Below the pieces are notes generated by a model. The model saw only the letters and a list, made by a program, of their open reading frames with translations. It ran no database searches and was not told the DNA's origin. Below are positions 1 through 8,876 of a stretch of DNA of 31,209 nt, in pieces. The stretch comes from Chara braunii (taxonomy: Eukaryota; Streptophyta; Charophyceae; Charales; Characeae). Where the stretch lies: NCBI GenBank assembly GCA_003427395.1, contig BFEA01000604.1:707095-738303 (forward strand). The letters run 5' to 3'. Every line of letters starts with the position of its first letter. The first letter of the stretch is position 1. The position numbers and the translations under genes are program-made.

Positions 1-86
<86 letters not shown>
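1..86. repeat. (TC)n microsatellite at window edge
   Basis: An uninterrupted TC dinucleotide run fills the first 86 bases and probably continues beyond the window. It is followed by pyrimidine-rich sequence. No coding role is visible. Confidence 0.98.
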
Positions 87-90
<4 letters not shown>

Positions 91-2869
91 CTTCTTTTCC
101 TATGCGCTTGACCTTTGCCCCTCTTTCCCTCTTCCTTCCCCTCCTTGACACGTGACTAACCACCTCGCTCACTTGTTACATTGTCAGGGAACGAACGGCA
201 AAGAACTTGGTCCTCGCTTGGTGGAGAGAGAAGGGAAGGGGAGGGTTGCCGGTCCTTTGTGCCACCAAGAAGGAAAGGAAACAGGACCTGTGTGGAAACT
301 TGGGAGACGGGATCTTTTTGAAAAGAGGACTGAAAAAGTGAAAAGCTTGAGACAAGGTCAGTTTGACTCAACCATTCTCCCGACTGCATGACTAAGGAGA
401 AGGCACGACTTGCTTGAAGGGCAGGAAAGAGAACTAAAAAGACCATTGGGAGAGAAAAGAACCTAGGCCTGCAGGAGGGGCAATGTGTTGACCCCAATGG
501 GGATTGTATTGGGTTCTTGCTTTGCGTGGTCTTGTCCAGGTAAGTAGTTCAAGATGGTTTGAGCGGGACCAGATCCGCGGGACACGGGCAAGGGTGGGAA
601 AATCGATAAGGGAAGGACATGGGCCTAGCATAAACTATGAATGTGGGAGGGACTTGATGGTTGAATGCTCGGGTAAAGGATAGATGACGGGATGTGACTT
701 TGCATGATGAATGGATGACATGGCTCTTTTGTGTGCAATTCGGAAGCTCGAAAAGACTAAGGGCGGCAATGGATATGCGAGTAGGATGATTGTCAAGCAA
801 AAAAAATATAGGGGCTAGGGGCATGGAAGGCGCGGCCGCACCCTGATGACGCCATTGAGATTGTCATGCTTAGTGAAAAGGTGTGTGGTCCAATGGATGA
901 CGCTTGGCCTACACACAGAAGAAGACGAGCTCTCAACGAACTCCCTGGACTGCTTGTGTATTGGAAGGAGCAATTGCCTGGCCACACTTAACTGAACCGA
1001 GAAAACGCTACCATCTAACGGGAGAGCGGAACTAGGTGGGGGTGCCCCTGGGACGAACGACCCGCGCCCTGAGCATGAGCGTGGGCGGGTCGAGCCAAAT
1101 GGGACCCGCAGTGGGGTCGACTCAGGCTCGAAAGTCCTTCAGGGTACGGTCCCTACAAAAATGGTGGAGGTGTCGGGTATGGTTAAACTGACCCATACGA
1201 TCTCGAGGGGGGCGCCCGACGCATGACCGTGTACATAACTAAAGACAAAAGAACGAGGACTTGTGTATGCTCTATCCCTTGAGAGAATCAGATTTAAGGG
1301 CGGCTGGGCGCATGGCAAGGTCAGGCCTGGAGGGATAGCATGCATGTTGCACACTTGATTAGCCGCCTCCTTTGTGAGGCGACTCTAGGCCTCCTTCCTT
1401 CGGGTTGATGTTTGTCAGACCGGGGAAGCCTTGGGCAAGCCGCAGGTCGACCCTTCCTCTTCGTGTGAAAGAAGGGCTCCGGTTACCTGGCAGGCGGTTG
1501 GAATTCCAGGCCAGTCTGGGTTCCGATGAAAATCCCGCGGCGGAGTGATCCGACCGACATGGGTGCCTTCTCCTCTCTTCTTCGGAGTCAAGAGGGGCTC
1601 CTTGCACCGCACTTGAAATGTTTGAAGGAACCTCATATGAACATAACGGGTAATCGAGAAGGAACAATCCTGTCGTATGAACGGACACACAACCGAAGAT
1701 AAGGGAATGAAGGGAGTTGCTAGACTCCAAAGAAAACTAGCTCACCTTTGAAGATACTCACGAAAAGGAACTGGACACTTTGTATGAAAATTAGGGGTGA
1801 GTGACACACACGGTCCTGAGATAAAACTGTAAGCTATGGGTGGGAAGCGCGGGGTGCACTGAGGGAAAGACACTTGTATTATGTGTGTCCCACTTGGGAC
1901 TTGTGCTTGCATGATGGGGATTTGAGCGTCCTGTCTTTCGGAAGGAAAGGAGGGGTCTGCACCGGCCGGTGCGGGTTGCAAAATGTCGCTCCCTTTTCGT
2001 AGATTGCCGTGTGTTCGTGTGTGGAGGTCAGGCCACCGAGCTGTCGGACGGGAGTTTGTCACGCCGGGTGATTAGTAACATTCTCGTTTGAGCAGTGACG
2101 GGCTTTGGCTCGATGATCTGCAGGGCGGGGTGTGAAACGTCTCCTCAGGCGGGGCTTAGCCTATTGGCTGGCGGAGGGAGTACCACTACATGCGGGCAAA
2201 GACGGAGCCTCGGGGACGGTTAGTAGCTTCTCGTAGTTTGGTTTGGGAAAGGTTGTTCCTTGTCGGACCGATGGAAGTGAATGCCCGGACGACTGACTTT
2301 TGTCCTTGTATTTAGGCACACGGGGTAACCCTCGGTGTCGGTATGGATGTGCAAGAGCGGCAAGACGGGATGGGGTATTTTGGGTACAAGGAAAGGGTTA
2401 ACGCCTTGCCGGAGCCTCGGTACCACGTTCACGACGGTTGAGCTGTGCTTGAGGTACGGGATAAAACTATGCCGATAGTAACAATGGAGAGACCACTTTG
2501 GGGAAAAGGTCGGTGAGTAGATGATCGGCCTGTGTGCGAGGATTGCCTGAGTTTTTCTTTTGTGCCCCTCTGTATAAAGTTGCCTGAGATTGTTAGGATG
2601 GGACCAAGCTTTCTAAATCTATTATCGCCCCCTCCTAAGTCCGAACAAGTGAGAGAAGATGGAAAGGAGCCAGGATAGGAGTCGGAAGGAAATGGAACCA
2701 AGAAAAGGAACGCCAGCTTGGGATGACCAATTGGAAGTACGATGGGGACAATGGTGCTCGGGAAATGGGTAGGAAAAATTAGGGAGACCCGGATGAGGGG
2801 TCTGGAATAATGCTCATCTAGAGTTAAGCGGGGACTAGCCTGACCAGAAGGGCCGTGTGGTACTCTCTT
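87..2869. other. unassigned G-rich (plus strand) region without a supportable gene
   Basis: The plus strand is purine- and G-rich. The open frames here are short, overlap on both strands, and have low-complexity, Pro/Ser-rich minus-strand translations expected from skewed composition. I see no conserved protein motif, tRNA or obvious terminal repeat. Because it precedes a plus-strand ORF array and gag region, it may be the leader or LTR of that element. I found no plant-type primer-binding site (TGGTATCAGA) on the plus strand to confirm this. Confidence 0.5.
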
Positions 2870-3312
2870 ATGAAAACAGGACCGGAGTCGGAAAACGAAA
2901 TGGCGCGGTGGTTTTCGTTTCTTGCCTATTCCAGTGGACCAGAAATGCCAATAGACATAAAGGAGGGGGTATCTGTCGTCCTCCCGGAAGAAGGAACGTG
3001 GACAGAACTGGAGCCAACCTACCAAACTGTGATGCTGGACGAAAAGGACGCGTTCCTCTGGATAGAGACAATATGGACTAAGGTCAGCCTGACGAGATTG
3101 TCGGCGAGCTTGATGGACTTAGAATTTCGGGGGACGGTGGAAGCCCGCGGGTGGGTCTACCTATCCCAGGATGTGGAAAATGCAATGGGACAGTGGAAGC
3201 CCGCGGGTGGGTCTACCTATCCTAGGATATGGAAAATGCAATGGTAAGAGGATTAATACTGGGAACGACACTGGACCAGTTGTTTAGACAAGCGGAACAA
3301 GAAGTGGTATGA
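2870..3312 (+). pseudogene. module A, copy 1 (unknown protein, frameshifted by a 56-bp duplication)
   Basis: I do not recognise the family. The first ATG in frame is at 2870; the frame itself is open a little further upstream. It has the pattern of the other A modules: an acidic and aromatic N-terminal part, a FLWIETIW segment matching YLWIKRVW of copy 2, then GTVEARGWVYLS near the C-terminus, matching G-x-V and LSEQGW in copy 2. A 56-bp tandem duplication (3137-3192 and 3193-3248) shifts the frame. The second duplicate continues in the other frame to a TGA at 3310-3312 but has a TAG where the first has CAG. The pre-duplication protein probably ended at this TGA. It lies directly upstream of module B copy 1. 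Function unknown; this looks like a decayed member of the array. Confidence 0.5.
3137..3248 (+). repeat. 56-bp tandem duplication
   Basis: Two units begin GTGGAAGCCCGCGGGTGGG, at 3137 and 3193. They differ within CCCAGGATG versus CCTAGGATA, one C/T and one G/A change, the first making CAG into TAG. The 56-bp period is not a multiple of three and breaks the reading frame of module A copy 1. Confidence 0.95.
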
Positions 3313-3767
3313 GGGGCATGTCAACGGCCGGAAATGAAATGGACAAAGTAGAGGTGCGAGTGGAGCTCGGGGATAGGGGAAACATGGGACGACCTCTTAG
3401 GACGATGAGGTACGTGCTACCTCCATTTCTGGTGGATGCGGTCTTCGGGACCAGGGATAGATTGGAACAAATATGTCGGTCAATGACACATTTGAGGTTG
3501 TATCAGTGCGCTCGACAGGACTACTTTAGATTGTCGGTAGAAATGGGGCCATTCAAAGGTAACTGGGCGGAGGAATTAGCTGAGATATTGAACCTCCTCG
3601 GCACGGACGATGTCTTTGTCCCTAGCCTAGTGCATTGGCGGATAGTCTATCGAAATGTGGCGATGGGAGAAACCTACCTAGAAAGACTGAAGGACTTGTT
3701 CTTTGACGGGGAGGGTGATTTCAGTGATGACGGGAACGATGACGAGATAGAGGATTGGGACTTTTGA
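3309..3767 (+). CDS. module B, copy 1 (unknown protein, 152 aa, acidic tail)
   Basis: I do not recognise the family, but it is clearly related to three more ORFs downstream. Shared landmarks are LPPFLVD (residues 37-43), MGPFKGN (79-85) followed by EEL-AEIL, and GETYLERLKDLF (120-131). The other copies read VPEFLVD, LPHFLLE or VPRFVVH; then IGPFHDN, MGPFSDE or HGPFRGN; then GENYLAVVADLF or MIYVDDLYRLYE. The protein ends in a very acidic tail rich in Asp and Glu. There is no signal peptide, membrane span or known catalytic motif. The frame is intact from an ATG at 3309, which overlaps the end of module A copy 1. The order A then B recurs in the array. A structural or RNA-binding accessory protein of the downstream retroelement is possible, but that is inference. 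Confidence 0.6.
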   Translation: MRGMSTAGNEMDKVEVRVELGDRGNMGRPLRTMRYVLPPFLVDAVFGTRDRLEQICRSMTHLRLYQCARQDYFRLSVEMGPFKGNWAEELAEILNLLGTDDVFVPSLVHWRIVYRNVAMGETYLERLKDLFFDGEGDFSDDGNDDEIEDWDF

Positions 3768-3804
3768 AGGGGGGGGCTTACCCGGAAAAATGGGTGATCG
3801 GCTA

Positions 3805-3811
3805 TGTGCAG
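3805..3811 (+). promoter_or_regulatory. splice-acceptor-like TGTGCAG upstream of module A copy 2
   Basis: TGTGCAG lies 10 bases before the ATGGC start at 3822. The same heptamer sits 16 bases before the ATGGC start at 5661 and 13 bases before the ATGGC at 6654. CAG followed by G fits a eukaryotic 3' splice site. Inference only. Confidence 0.3.
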
Positions 3812-3821
3812 GTAGGTAACG

Positions 3822-4121
3822 ATGGCCCAAGATCTCCAGCTGAGGGACTGCACGTTAAAAGGATGGGAGCCGAGACGGACCAAGGGGGAAATAAAAATGT
3901 CCATGCGAACGGATAAAGAGTGGAGAGGGGCCACATATGACTGGGTAGGACTTGAAATTGTACCAGAACTGTCATATCTATGGATAAAACGTGTCTGGAA
4001 CCCGCTAAGGGAGGAGGAAGGATGGGAGGAGATCGCGGAAGGAAGGGTGAAATTGAACGGGACGATCGTCCTCTCCGAGCAAGGGTGGCACTTGTTTTGC
4101 ACAACGCTCGCGGCAGGGTAG
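3822..4121 (+). CDS. module A, copy 2 (unknown protein, 99 aa)
   Basis: Intact small ORF starting ATGGC. Motifs shared with copy 3 lie at almost the same residues: YDWVGLEI (39-46, copy 3 DWVGVEL at 41-47), YLWIKRVW (52-59, copy 3 YLATRVEW at 53-60), G-R-V at about 74-76 (copy 3 G-H-V), and LSEQGWHLF (84-92, copy 3 MSEDGWWAF at 84-92), then a short LA-x-G ending. The conserved aromatic and hydrophobic spacing with alternating charged residues suggests a small, mostly beta-strand domain, but I cannot name one. It lies 54 bases after module B copy 1 and 78 bases before copy 2 of B. A TGTGCAG acceptor-like site precedes it. Confidence 0.6.
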   Translation: MAQDLQLRDCTLKGWEPRRTKGEIKMSMRTDKEWRGATYDWVGLEIVPELSYLWIKRVWNPLREEEGWEEIAEGRVKLNGTIVLSEQGWHLFCTTLAAG

Positions 4122-4199
4122 AACCCGATGTGGCTCCTAGGGGACGCCGAGGCAAGGGCTTGAGAAGCAGGTGAAAAGTTTGCTAACAAAGGATGGGAT

Positions 4200-4577
4200 A
4201 TGGCTTGTAGTAGGGTTGTGATGGGGGGATGGAAGAAATTTAGACCCCCCTGCCTACAAGTCAAGACTTGGGTGCCCGAGTTCTTGGTTGACTGGTATGG
4301 GGGTTTTTACCGCGTCGCAGAAGTGGCTAGCACCATGGAGCGGATACACGTACATTGTGCATGGCTGATGGAGGAATTTTATGAAACATCGCTGAAAATT
4401 GGGCCCTTCCACGACAACTGAGTCTAGGAGGTCCTCATCATTTTGGACATAGAAAGGAACGATCGGTTAGAGGTAGCCCCGGAAATTAGGGATGCCATAA
4501 TCCGTTGGGAGGTAGCAGCGACACCTTGCTATGTGGATGACGTGTTTAAACTGTTCGAAGTACTGTGGTTTGATTAA
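4200..4577 (+). pseudogene. module B, copy 2 (two in-frame stops)
   Basis: Starts at an ATGGC and reads GGWKKFR (residues 10-16), VPEFLVD (25-31) and IGPFHDN (67-73), all B-module landmarks. Immediately after HDN there is TGA (4419-4421) and, two codons on, TAG (4425-4427). The same frame then continues as a recognisable B C-terminus (VLIILDIER, IIRWEV, YVDDVFKLFE) to TAA at 4575-4577. At the TGA position copy 1 has Trp (GNWAEEL), so TGG to TGA is likely. The TAG sits where a Glu or Gln codon is expected. Both fit C-to-T or G-to-A decay. The shared GGW-x-x-FR start with copy 4 shows that the module extends upstream of the PxF motif. Confidence 0.65.
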
Positions 4578-4797
4578 GAACAGGAAAAACCCGATCTAAT
4601 GGGGTAAGTTAGGGGGTAAAGGGAGAGGAAAAGAGGAAAAAGGAAAAAAGAAAGTGAAGTGGGGGAGCATAGGTGAAATGGTATGTGCACTATGCGGACC
4701 AGCCAGGCATAAAAATATTGAGGCAAGGGATGTGATGTCTGGCCATTGTAGGGCTCGCTACGGATTGTGGAAGTAAAGGATCGAGGACGGGCGCGCA
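4578..4797. other. spacer between array units 2 and 3
   Basis: Purine-rich spacer of 220 bases, including a run of mixed A and G at about 4610-4665. No ORF with A or B motifs and no TGTGCAG acceptor-like site is seen here. Confidence 0.5.
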
Positions 4798-5130
4798 ATG
4801 GCACGAAGGAGGACGTTCCTTGAGGACCGCCCGCTGGGCATCGAGCCGCCGAGGGAAGTAACTGGTGGAGTAGAAATCAGCATGCCTGCCACGAGCGAAG
4901 GCTGGCACCCGGTGGTGGACTGGGTCGGGGTCGAACTCATGGAAAACACGGTTTACCTGGCAACCAGGGTGGAATGGCACACGGGTGAAAATGGCAAGTG
5001 GAACCCGGACCCACGGGGGCATGTGCGTGCGGAAGAATGGCTGCATATGTCCGAGGATGGGTGGTGGGCGTTCGGAGTCTTGTTGGCGTCAGGGGAAGAT
5101 CCATTAAGTATGTTCGAGGGGGCATGGTAG
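4798..5130 (+). CDS. module A, copy 3 (unknown protein, 110 aa)
   Basis: Intact ORF starting ATGGC with a basic N-terminus (MARRR). It then carries the module A core: GGVEISMP (23-30), DWVGVEL (41-47), YLATRVEW (53-60), G-H-V at 74-76 and MSEDGWWAF (84-92), ending with a slightly longer tail than copy 2. Position-for-position agreement of the motifs with copy 2, in the presence of much sequence divergence, argues that the frame has been under coding constraint. It precedes module B copy 3 by 111 bases. Function unknown; no known domain recognised. Confidence 0.6.
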   Translation: MARRRTFLEDRPLGIEPPREVTGGVEISMPATSEGWHPVVDWVGVELMENTVYLATRVEWHTGENGKWNPDPRGHVRAEEWLHMSEDGWWAFGVLLASGEDPLSMFEGAW

Positions 5131-5241
5131 CTAGTGTGGCAGGCAGGGTTCGAATTCGCGGACCCGGAAGTTGATGACATGACGGCGAACCTTAGAGTAG
5201 CCATGGCCAGGAGTTTCCATTAGCCTAGAGAGAACATTTGG

Positions 5242-5568
5242 ATGAGATTGCCGCACTTTTTACTAGAAAGGCTAGGCAGGCTGGAGCTTGTCAGGTGGGC
5301 TGTAGCCGACCTCGCCGACCTGACGTTTGAAGACGCGGTGGTCCACCGAGAGTATTACCGGGCCATCCTAGAAATGGGGCCGTTCAGCGATGAGCAGAGG
5401 TATGAAGTATTACGAATCCTGCGCGTCGTATTTACCACCAGACCAAGGGCTCCGGTTGTTAGCGACGAGGGTCTATGGGGCGTTGTTCGACGAGAAATAA
5501 GCCGGGGAATGATTTACGTGGACGACCTATACCGCTTGTATGAGCCGATGGAAGTAACGACGGGCTGA
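5242..5568 (+). CDS. module B, copy 3 (unknown protein, 108 aa)
   Basis: Intact ORF from ATG 5242. Landmarks are LPHFLLE (residues 3-9), MGPFSDE (45-51) followed by YEVLRIL, then VVRREISRG and MIYVDDLYRLYE at the C-terminal end. It is shorter than copy 1 because it lacks both the residues before the PxF motif and the acidic tail. The GPF tripeptide is invariant in all four B copies. No catalytic motif, membrane segment or zinc ligand set is seen. Confidence 0.6.
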   Translation: MRLPHFLLERLGRLELVRWAVADLADLTFEDAVVHREYYRAILEMGPFSDEQRYEVLRILRVVFTTRPRAPVVSDEGLWGVVRREISRGMIYVDDLYRLYEPMEVTTG

Positions 5569-5637
5569 TAGGAGGGAAGCTGCTCGGGTGATGGCCGAAG
5601 AATGGATGAAATAAATAAGCCCGCTTGCTGTTTAAAA

Positions 5638-5644
5638 TGTGCAG
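5638..5644 (+). promoter_or_regulatory. splice-acceptor-like TGTGCAG upstream of the fused unit
   Basis: TGTGCAG followed by G, 16 bases before the ATGGC start at 5661, preceded by a short T-rich stretch. Same arrangement as at 3805 and 6634. Inference only. Confidence 0.3.
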
Positions 5645-5660
5645 GGACCGCTAATCAACA

Positions 5661-6272
5661 ATGGCGATGAGACACGCCCGGATGTCGCGACGACCCACGC
5701 ACCGTCGACCGCCCATGGAAAGTGGAGGCAGATGGGAGGTATCGCTCCCGACAAGCTACATGCTAGGAACGGAGTTGGCACTAGGGCATGGGCTGTTACC
5801 GATTTTCCAAAGGGCTACTAGAATAGTGAGCCGGATAGGTCAGGAGGTGCGAGGGAGAAGGGACGTGGGACTGAGAACCCGGGTGGAGGTAGGAGGATGG
5901 CGAGAGTTTAGGGCCCAAATGACGGGATTGCGGTGCCGAGTGCCTCGTTTCGTGGTGCACTTGGTATTTGACAGCCTCTCAAGGGCAAGAGACATGGTGG
6001 ACTCGACCTTAGTCTGGACCCACTACTTTCGGCCGCAAACGACGGGAATGTTTTACGATGTGTCCGTTAGGCATGGGCCATTTCGGGGAAACCAGGCTCG
6101 TGAACTACTCGAACTCATTGAAATCCTGATATTCGGGTTACCCTGCTTGGTGTTTGAGGAATATGAACCAATAATTATCAGGGAGATAGAAATGGGGGAG
6201 AATTATCTTGCAGTGGTGGCCGATCTATTTGAAGAACCTGTCGAGCGAGATAGGCCTGAGGGACCGGCGTGA
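5661..6272 (+). CDS. module B, copy 4, with an extended N-terminus (203 aa)
   Basis: Longest ORF of the array. Residues 1-75 are Arg-rich and only loosely resemble module A. From GGWREFR (78-84) the protein is a B module: VPRFVVH (94-100), HGPFRGN (138-144) with ARELLELIEIL after it, and GENYLAVVADLF (179-190). GGWREFR matches GGWKKFR of copy 2. Here the two parts lie in one uninterrupted frame, which suggests a fusion or the ancestral arrangement of a two-part protein. The start at 5661 is chosen because it is the first ATG after the TGTGCAG site. Function unknown. Confidence 0.6.
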   Translation: MAMRHARMSRRPTHRRPPMESGGRWEVSLPTSYMLGTELALGHGLLPIFQRATRIVSRIGQEVRGRRDVGLRTRVEVGGWREFRAQMTGLRCRVPRFVVHLVFDSLSRARDMVDSTLVWTHYFRPQTTGMFYDVSVRHGPFRGNQARELLELIEILIFGLPCLVFEEYEPIIIREIEMGENYLAVVADLFEEPVERDRPEGPA

Positions 6273-6653
6273 GAAAAAGTACCAGGGAAAGGTAGGGGAA
6301 TAGTAAAAAGTGGAAACCGGAATGAGAAGCTAGCCGTCAGCAAGGCGGCAGTGGTAGGAGTTCCGCCTTACCTAAGGATGTGGCAGGAAGGAATTGGGAA
6401 GATCACCCTCGCTGAGGATGCTGGGGCATCTAGGTGTCAGGAAGTCAAAAGGGTTACCCGCGAGAGGAGAACCGCTAGCCCCGGACATCGCCCTAAGAAC
6501 CGGGGCATGACAGTGACGGAATGCCAAACCTCGGCAGCGAGCTTTCTGGCAGAAGAAAAATAGAACGACACCCGGTAGGGAAATGTCAGGTGGGTCGCCC
6601 AGACTAAAATAAGACGCGAATTTTTTTTTTCCATGTGCAGGGTAGGTAAAGGG
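6273..6653. other. spacer between the ORF array and the gag region
   Basis: Contains one open frame (6351-6563) with a basic, low-complexity translation and no A, B or gag motif, so I do not call it a gene. A T-rich run at 6621-6630 followed by TGTGCAG (6634-6640) looks like a polypyrimidine tract plus 3' splice acceptor. Confidence 0.4.
6634..6640 (+). promoter_or_regulatory. splice-acceptor-like TGTGCAG upstream of the gag region
   Basis: A run of ten T bases just upstream and CAG followed by G make this the best acceptor candidate of the three. The next in-frame ATGGC is at 6654. Inference only. Confidence 0.35.
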
Positions 6654-6812
6654 ATGGCTTCAGAAGAAGAGGCCGAAGGGCTGCAGAGCAAAGGGAGTCA
6701 GAGCACGTATAGAGGGGGGGAACGGAACGAAGGGTCGATAAGGGACCGAGAGTCGGCAAAGCCAGAAGGGACCAGGGAGGAGGGAAGGACCTTTCGACAG
6801 GGGAAAGTTTAG
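6654..6812 (+). pseudogene. possible N-terminal Gag fragment (MASEEE start)
   Basis: Short ORF of about 52 codons starting ATGGC, very rich in Glu, Arg, Gly and Ser, ending at TAG 6810-6812. It is in the same frame as the main gag ORF, but an intervening segment (to 7195) is open in another frame. Charged, disordered N-termini are usual in Gag proteins. Assignment rests on position and composition only. Confidence 0.35.
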
Positions 6813-7195
6813 GGAAAGTCGGGGGTAGCAAGAGAGGACCCAGGAAAATAAGGGAGGAAGGGACAACAGCAGGTCGAGTCCTCGAAACTCGGAGGGGACC
6901 ACGCCCAAAGAAAACGAAAATCTCGGACGCACATCGTAAGCTGGCGGAAATAGGAAGGCGAACCGAAGAATATAAGGCAAGGTTTATTGAAGAGATGATG
7001 GCAGGGAACGAAGGAGACCTCCTGGGGGAAGGGTCACGAGAAGAACGCAGGGCCAGTCAGGGCGAAGTCAGGCACGGAGGGAAGGACAATAGCCATAGGG
7101 GGACACCCGACAAGAAGGGAAAGGAAAAGCAGGACTCCCCATCCGTAGTAGCGGAAAAGGCTAAGAAACCCACCTGCTATAGACAGTGGTGCTAG
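6812..7195 (+). pseudogene. possible Gag N-terminal segment in a second frame
   Basis: From about 6812 the third frame is open without a start codon until TAG at 7193-7195. It encodes a highly charged segment (KISDAHRKLAEIGRRTEEYK, then ARFIEEMMAG) with helical heptad spacing, followed by a Gly, Lys and Ser-rich linker. It overlaps by about 44 bases the upstream opening of the main gag frame (open from 7152). That is what one expects when a single frameshift splits one original ORF. Likely the Gag N-terminal region, now broken. Confidence 0.45.
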
Positions 7196-8876
7196 CCGTG
7201 TGCCCGACACACCGACAATAACCAAGGGGTGCGACGGACTTTGGAGTCTCAGAGAGAGGGTGTTAGGATGGTTTGATCCGGAGGGTACGCCAAAGGCCAG
7301 GGAAAAGCAGAGGGATAGCAAGGAAGAAGAAGGGACCAGTGCGGTCGGGGAAGAGGGGAGCTCTGAAGGGGGCCTCAAGAGGATAGTAGCCACCCTCACT
7401 CGGGCACTGAATAAAAATCAGGGATATCTTGCGGATGCCAAGAAGAAACTCACTTTTGACGGGGCGAACATTACGGAGTTCCTGATAGACTACGAGAACC
7501 TGGCAGCCTTGCTGAAATGGACTGAGGAAGAAAAAATGGACCACTTAGGGCAGCATGTGTCGCTAAGCTTAGGAAGGGACATTATAGCTATTGTCGCCTC
7601 TAGTGGATCCTGGAAAGAGACCCGGAATGAGATGATGAGGAAGTACCTGAAGGCAGAGAAAATGACAACAGAAGCCGAATTGGCGGCAGTCCAAAGGAAG
7701 AACTATGCGACTTACAACGACTTCCTGAAGGCGTTTACTCTAGTGGCACTACGAAATCCCGGGGTAACGGACCGTATAATGAGTAAGTATTTCCTCAGGC
7801 AGTTCTCCGAGTTCGACAAGGATAAGATTTTGTCGGCCTACCAGCAGACTAGTAAGTTCGAGTACACAAGGGATGTGGATTTCAGCACGGTAACAGACCT
7901 CGCGGAAAAGACGGTGGTTACTGAGACGCTAACCCTGCTTAAGGAAGGAGAGGTTATAGACTTGACCGGAAAAACGGAGGATAAGGTGAAGAAGGGGATA
8001 GAAAACCTGCATGAACGGGTGCACGGGGTTGATAACAAGATAGAGAGAGTGGAAAACGCGCTACTAGTAATGCAGGCAAAAGTGTCCCGACCCGCCCTAC
8101 CGCCCCAAGAGGCTGTAGTTCCGGCGGTAGTAGCAAATCGAGGGTATTGCAGGAGAGATCCGACCAATGAACAATGTAGGTATTGCACAATGATCGGATA
8201 TTTCGTACGGACCTGTCCGAGACTCAACCACGATATTATGAGGCAAAGATGCAACAGGTCCCTCAAAGATGAAATTTTCAAACCTCAGGGAGAACGCATA
8301 AACTGGAATTCGCCAGGAGGGATGCGGCGTGCCGTCATCCTCCTGAATAATCTGGACATAGTTGCTGTTGAAGCAGAGCCGGTAGCTGACATTGTCTGGG
8401 ACCAACCGAGGGGACGCGGACCACAAGCCAATTTCATCCTAGAAGGCAATGGGCAAGATAGGGTGAATATCACCACCCGGCGGGCGGCCGCGGAAAAGAA
8501 ACTTGTTCGAGATACAGTAATGAAAGAGGTCGCGGGGACCAGTGCAGATCAAGGTGAAACTGATACCGGGGAACAGGAGAAGGTTTATGGAAAGATAAGG
8601 GAAGAGGAGCCGATAGACAAACCGGTGGCGACAAAGAAGAAATTCAGGTATCAGATTCCGATTCTGACTATGCCGGAACTCGACGATACACTCAACAAAC
8701 TGCCAGGTACCATGGTATTTGTATCCTTTCAGACCATGTTGCAAGCAAGCCCGAGATTGCTTAAAGGACTCAGGCAATTACTGACATGCCGACGCGTAGA
8801 GGTAGAGGAGACCCCGGAACCACAGGAGCAGGAAACGGAGGAGGCTGAGGCACCGCAAGCGGTCTCCAACCTCTAG
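7152..8876 (+). pseudogene. gag: retrotransposon Gag (Ty3/gypsy-like), lacking its own ATG
   Basis: Structural protein of an LTR retrotransposon that would form the particle and bind element RNA. The frame is open from 7152 to TAG 8874-8876 with no ATG near its beginning; the first plausible initiator codon is GTG at 7200, so the true start lies upstream across a frameshift. Numbering from 7200, residues 84-215 are the retrotransposon gag fold (FDGANITEFLIDYENLA, LLKWTEEEKM, GSWKETRNEM, KNYATYNDFL). Residues about 262-295 form a heptad-like coiled coil. A zinc knuckle follows at C326-C329-Y334-C339, with Tyr in place of the usual His. Residues about 487-533 hold a conserved YQIPILTMPELDDTLNKL segment seen before the protease in such polyproteins. 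The C-terminus is acidic. The same fold recurs on the minus strand at 22.1-22.7 kb. Confidence 0.85.

Noticed and set aside
156-2432. Series of minus-strand open frames with Pro/Ser-rich translations
   Set aside because: They overlap one another in several frames, have no recognisable motif, and follow from the purine-rich plus strand.
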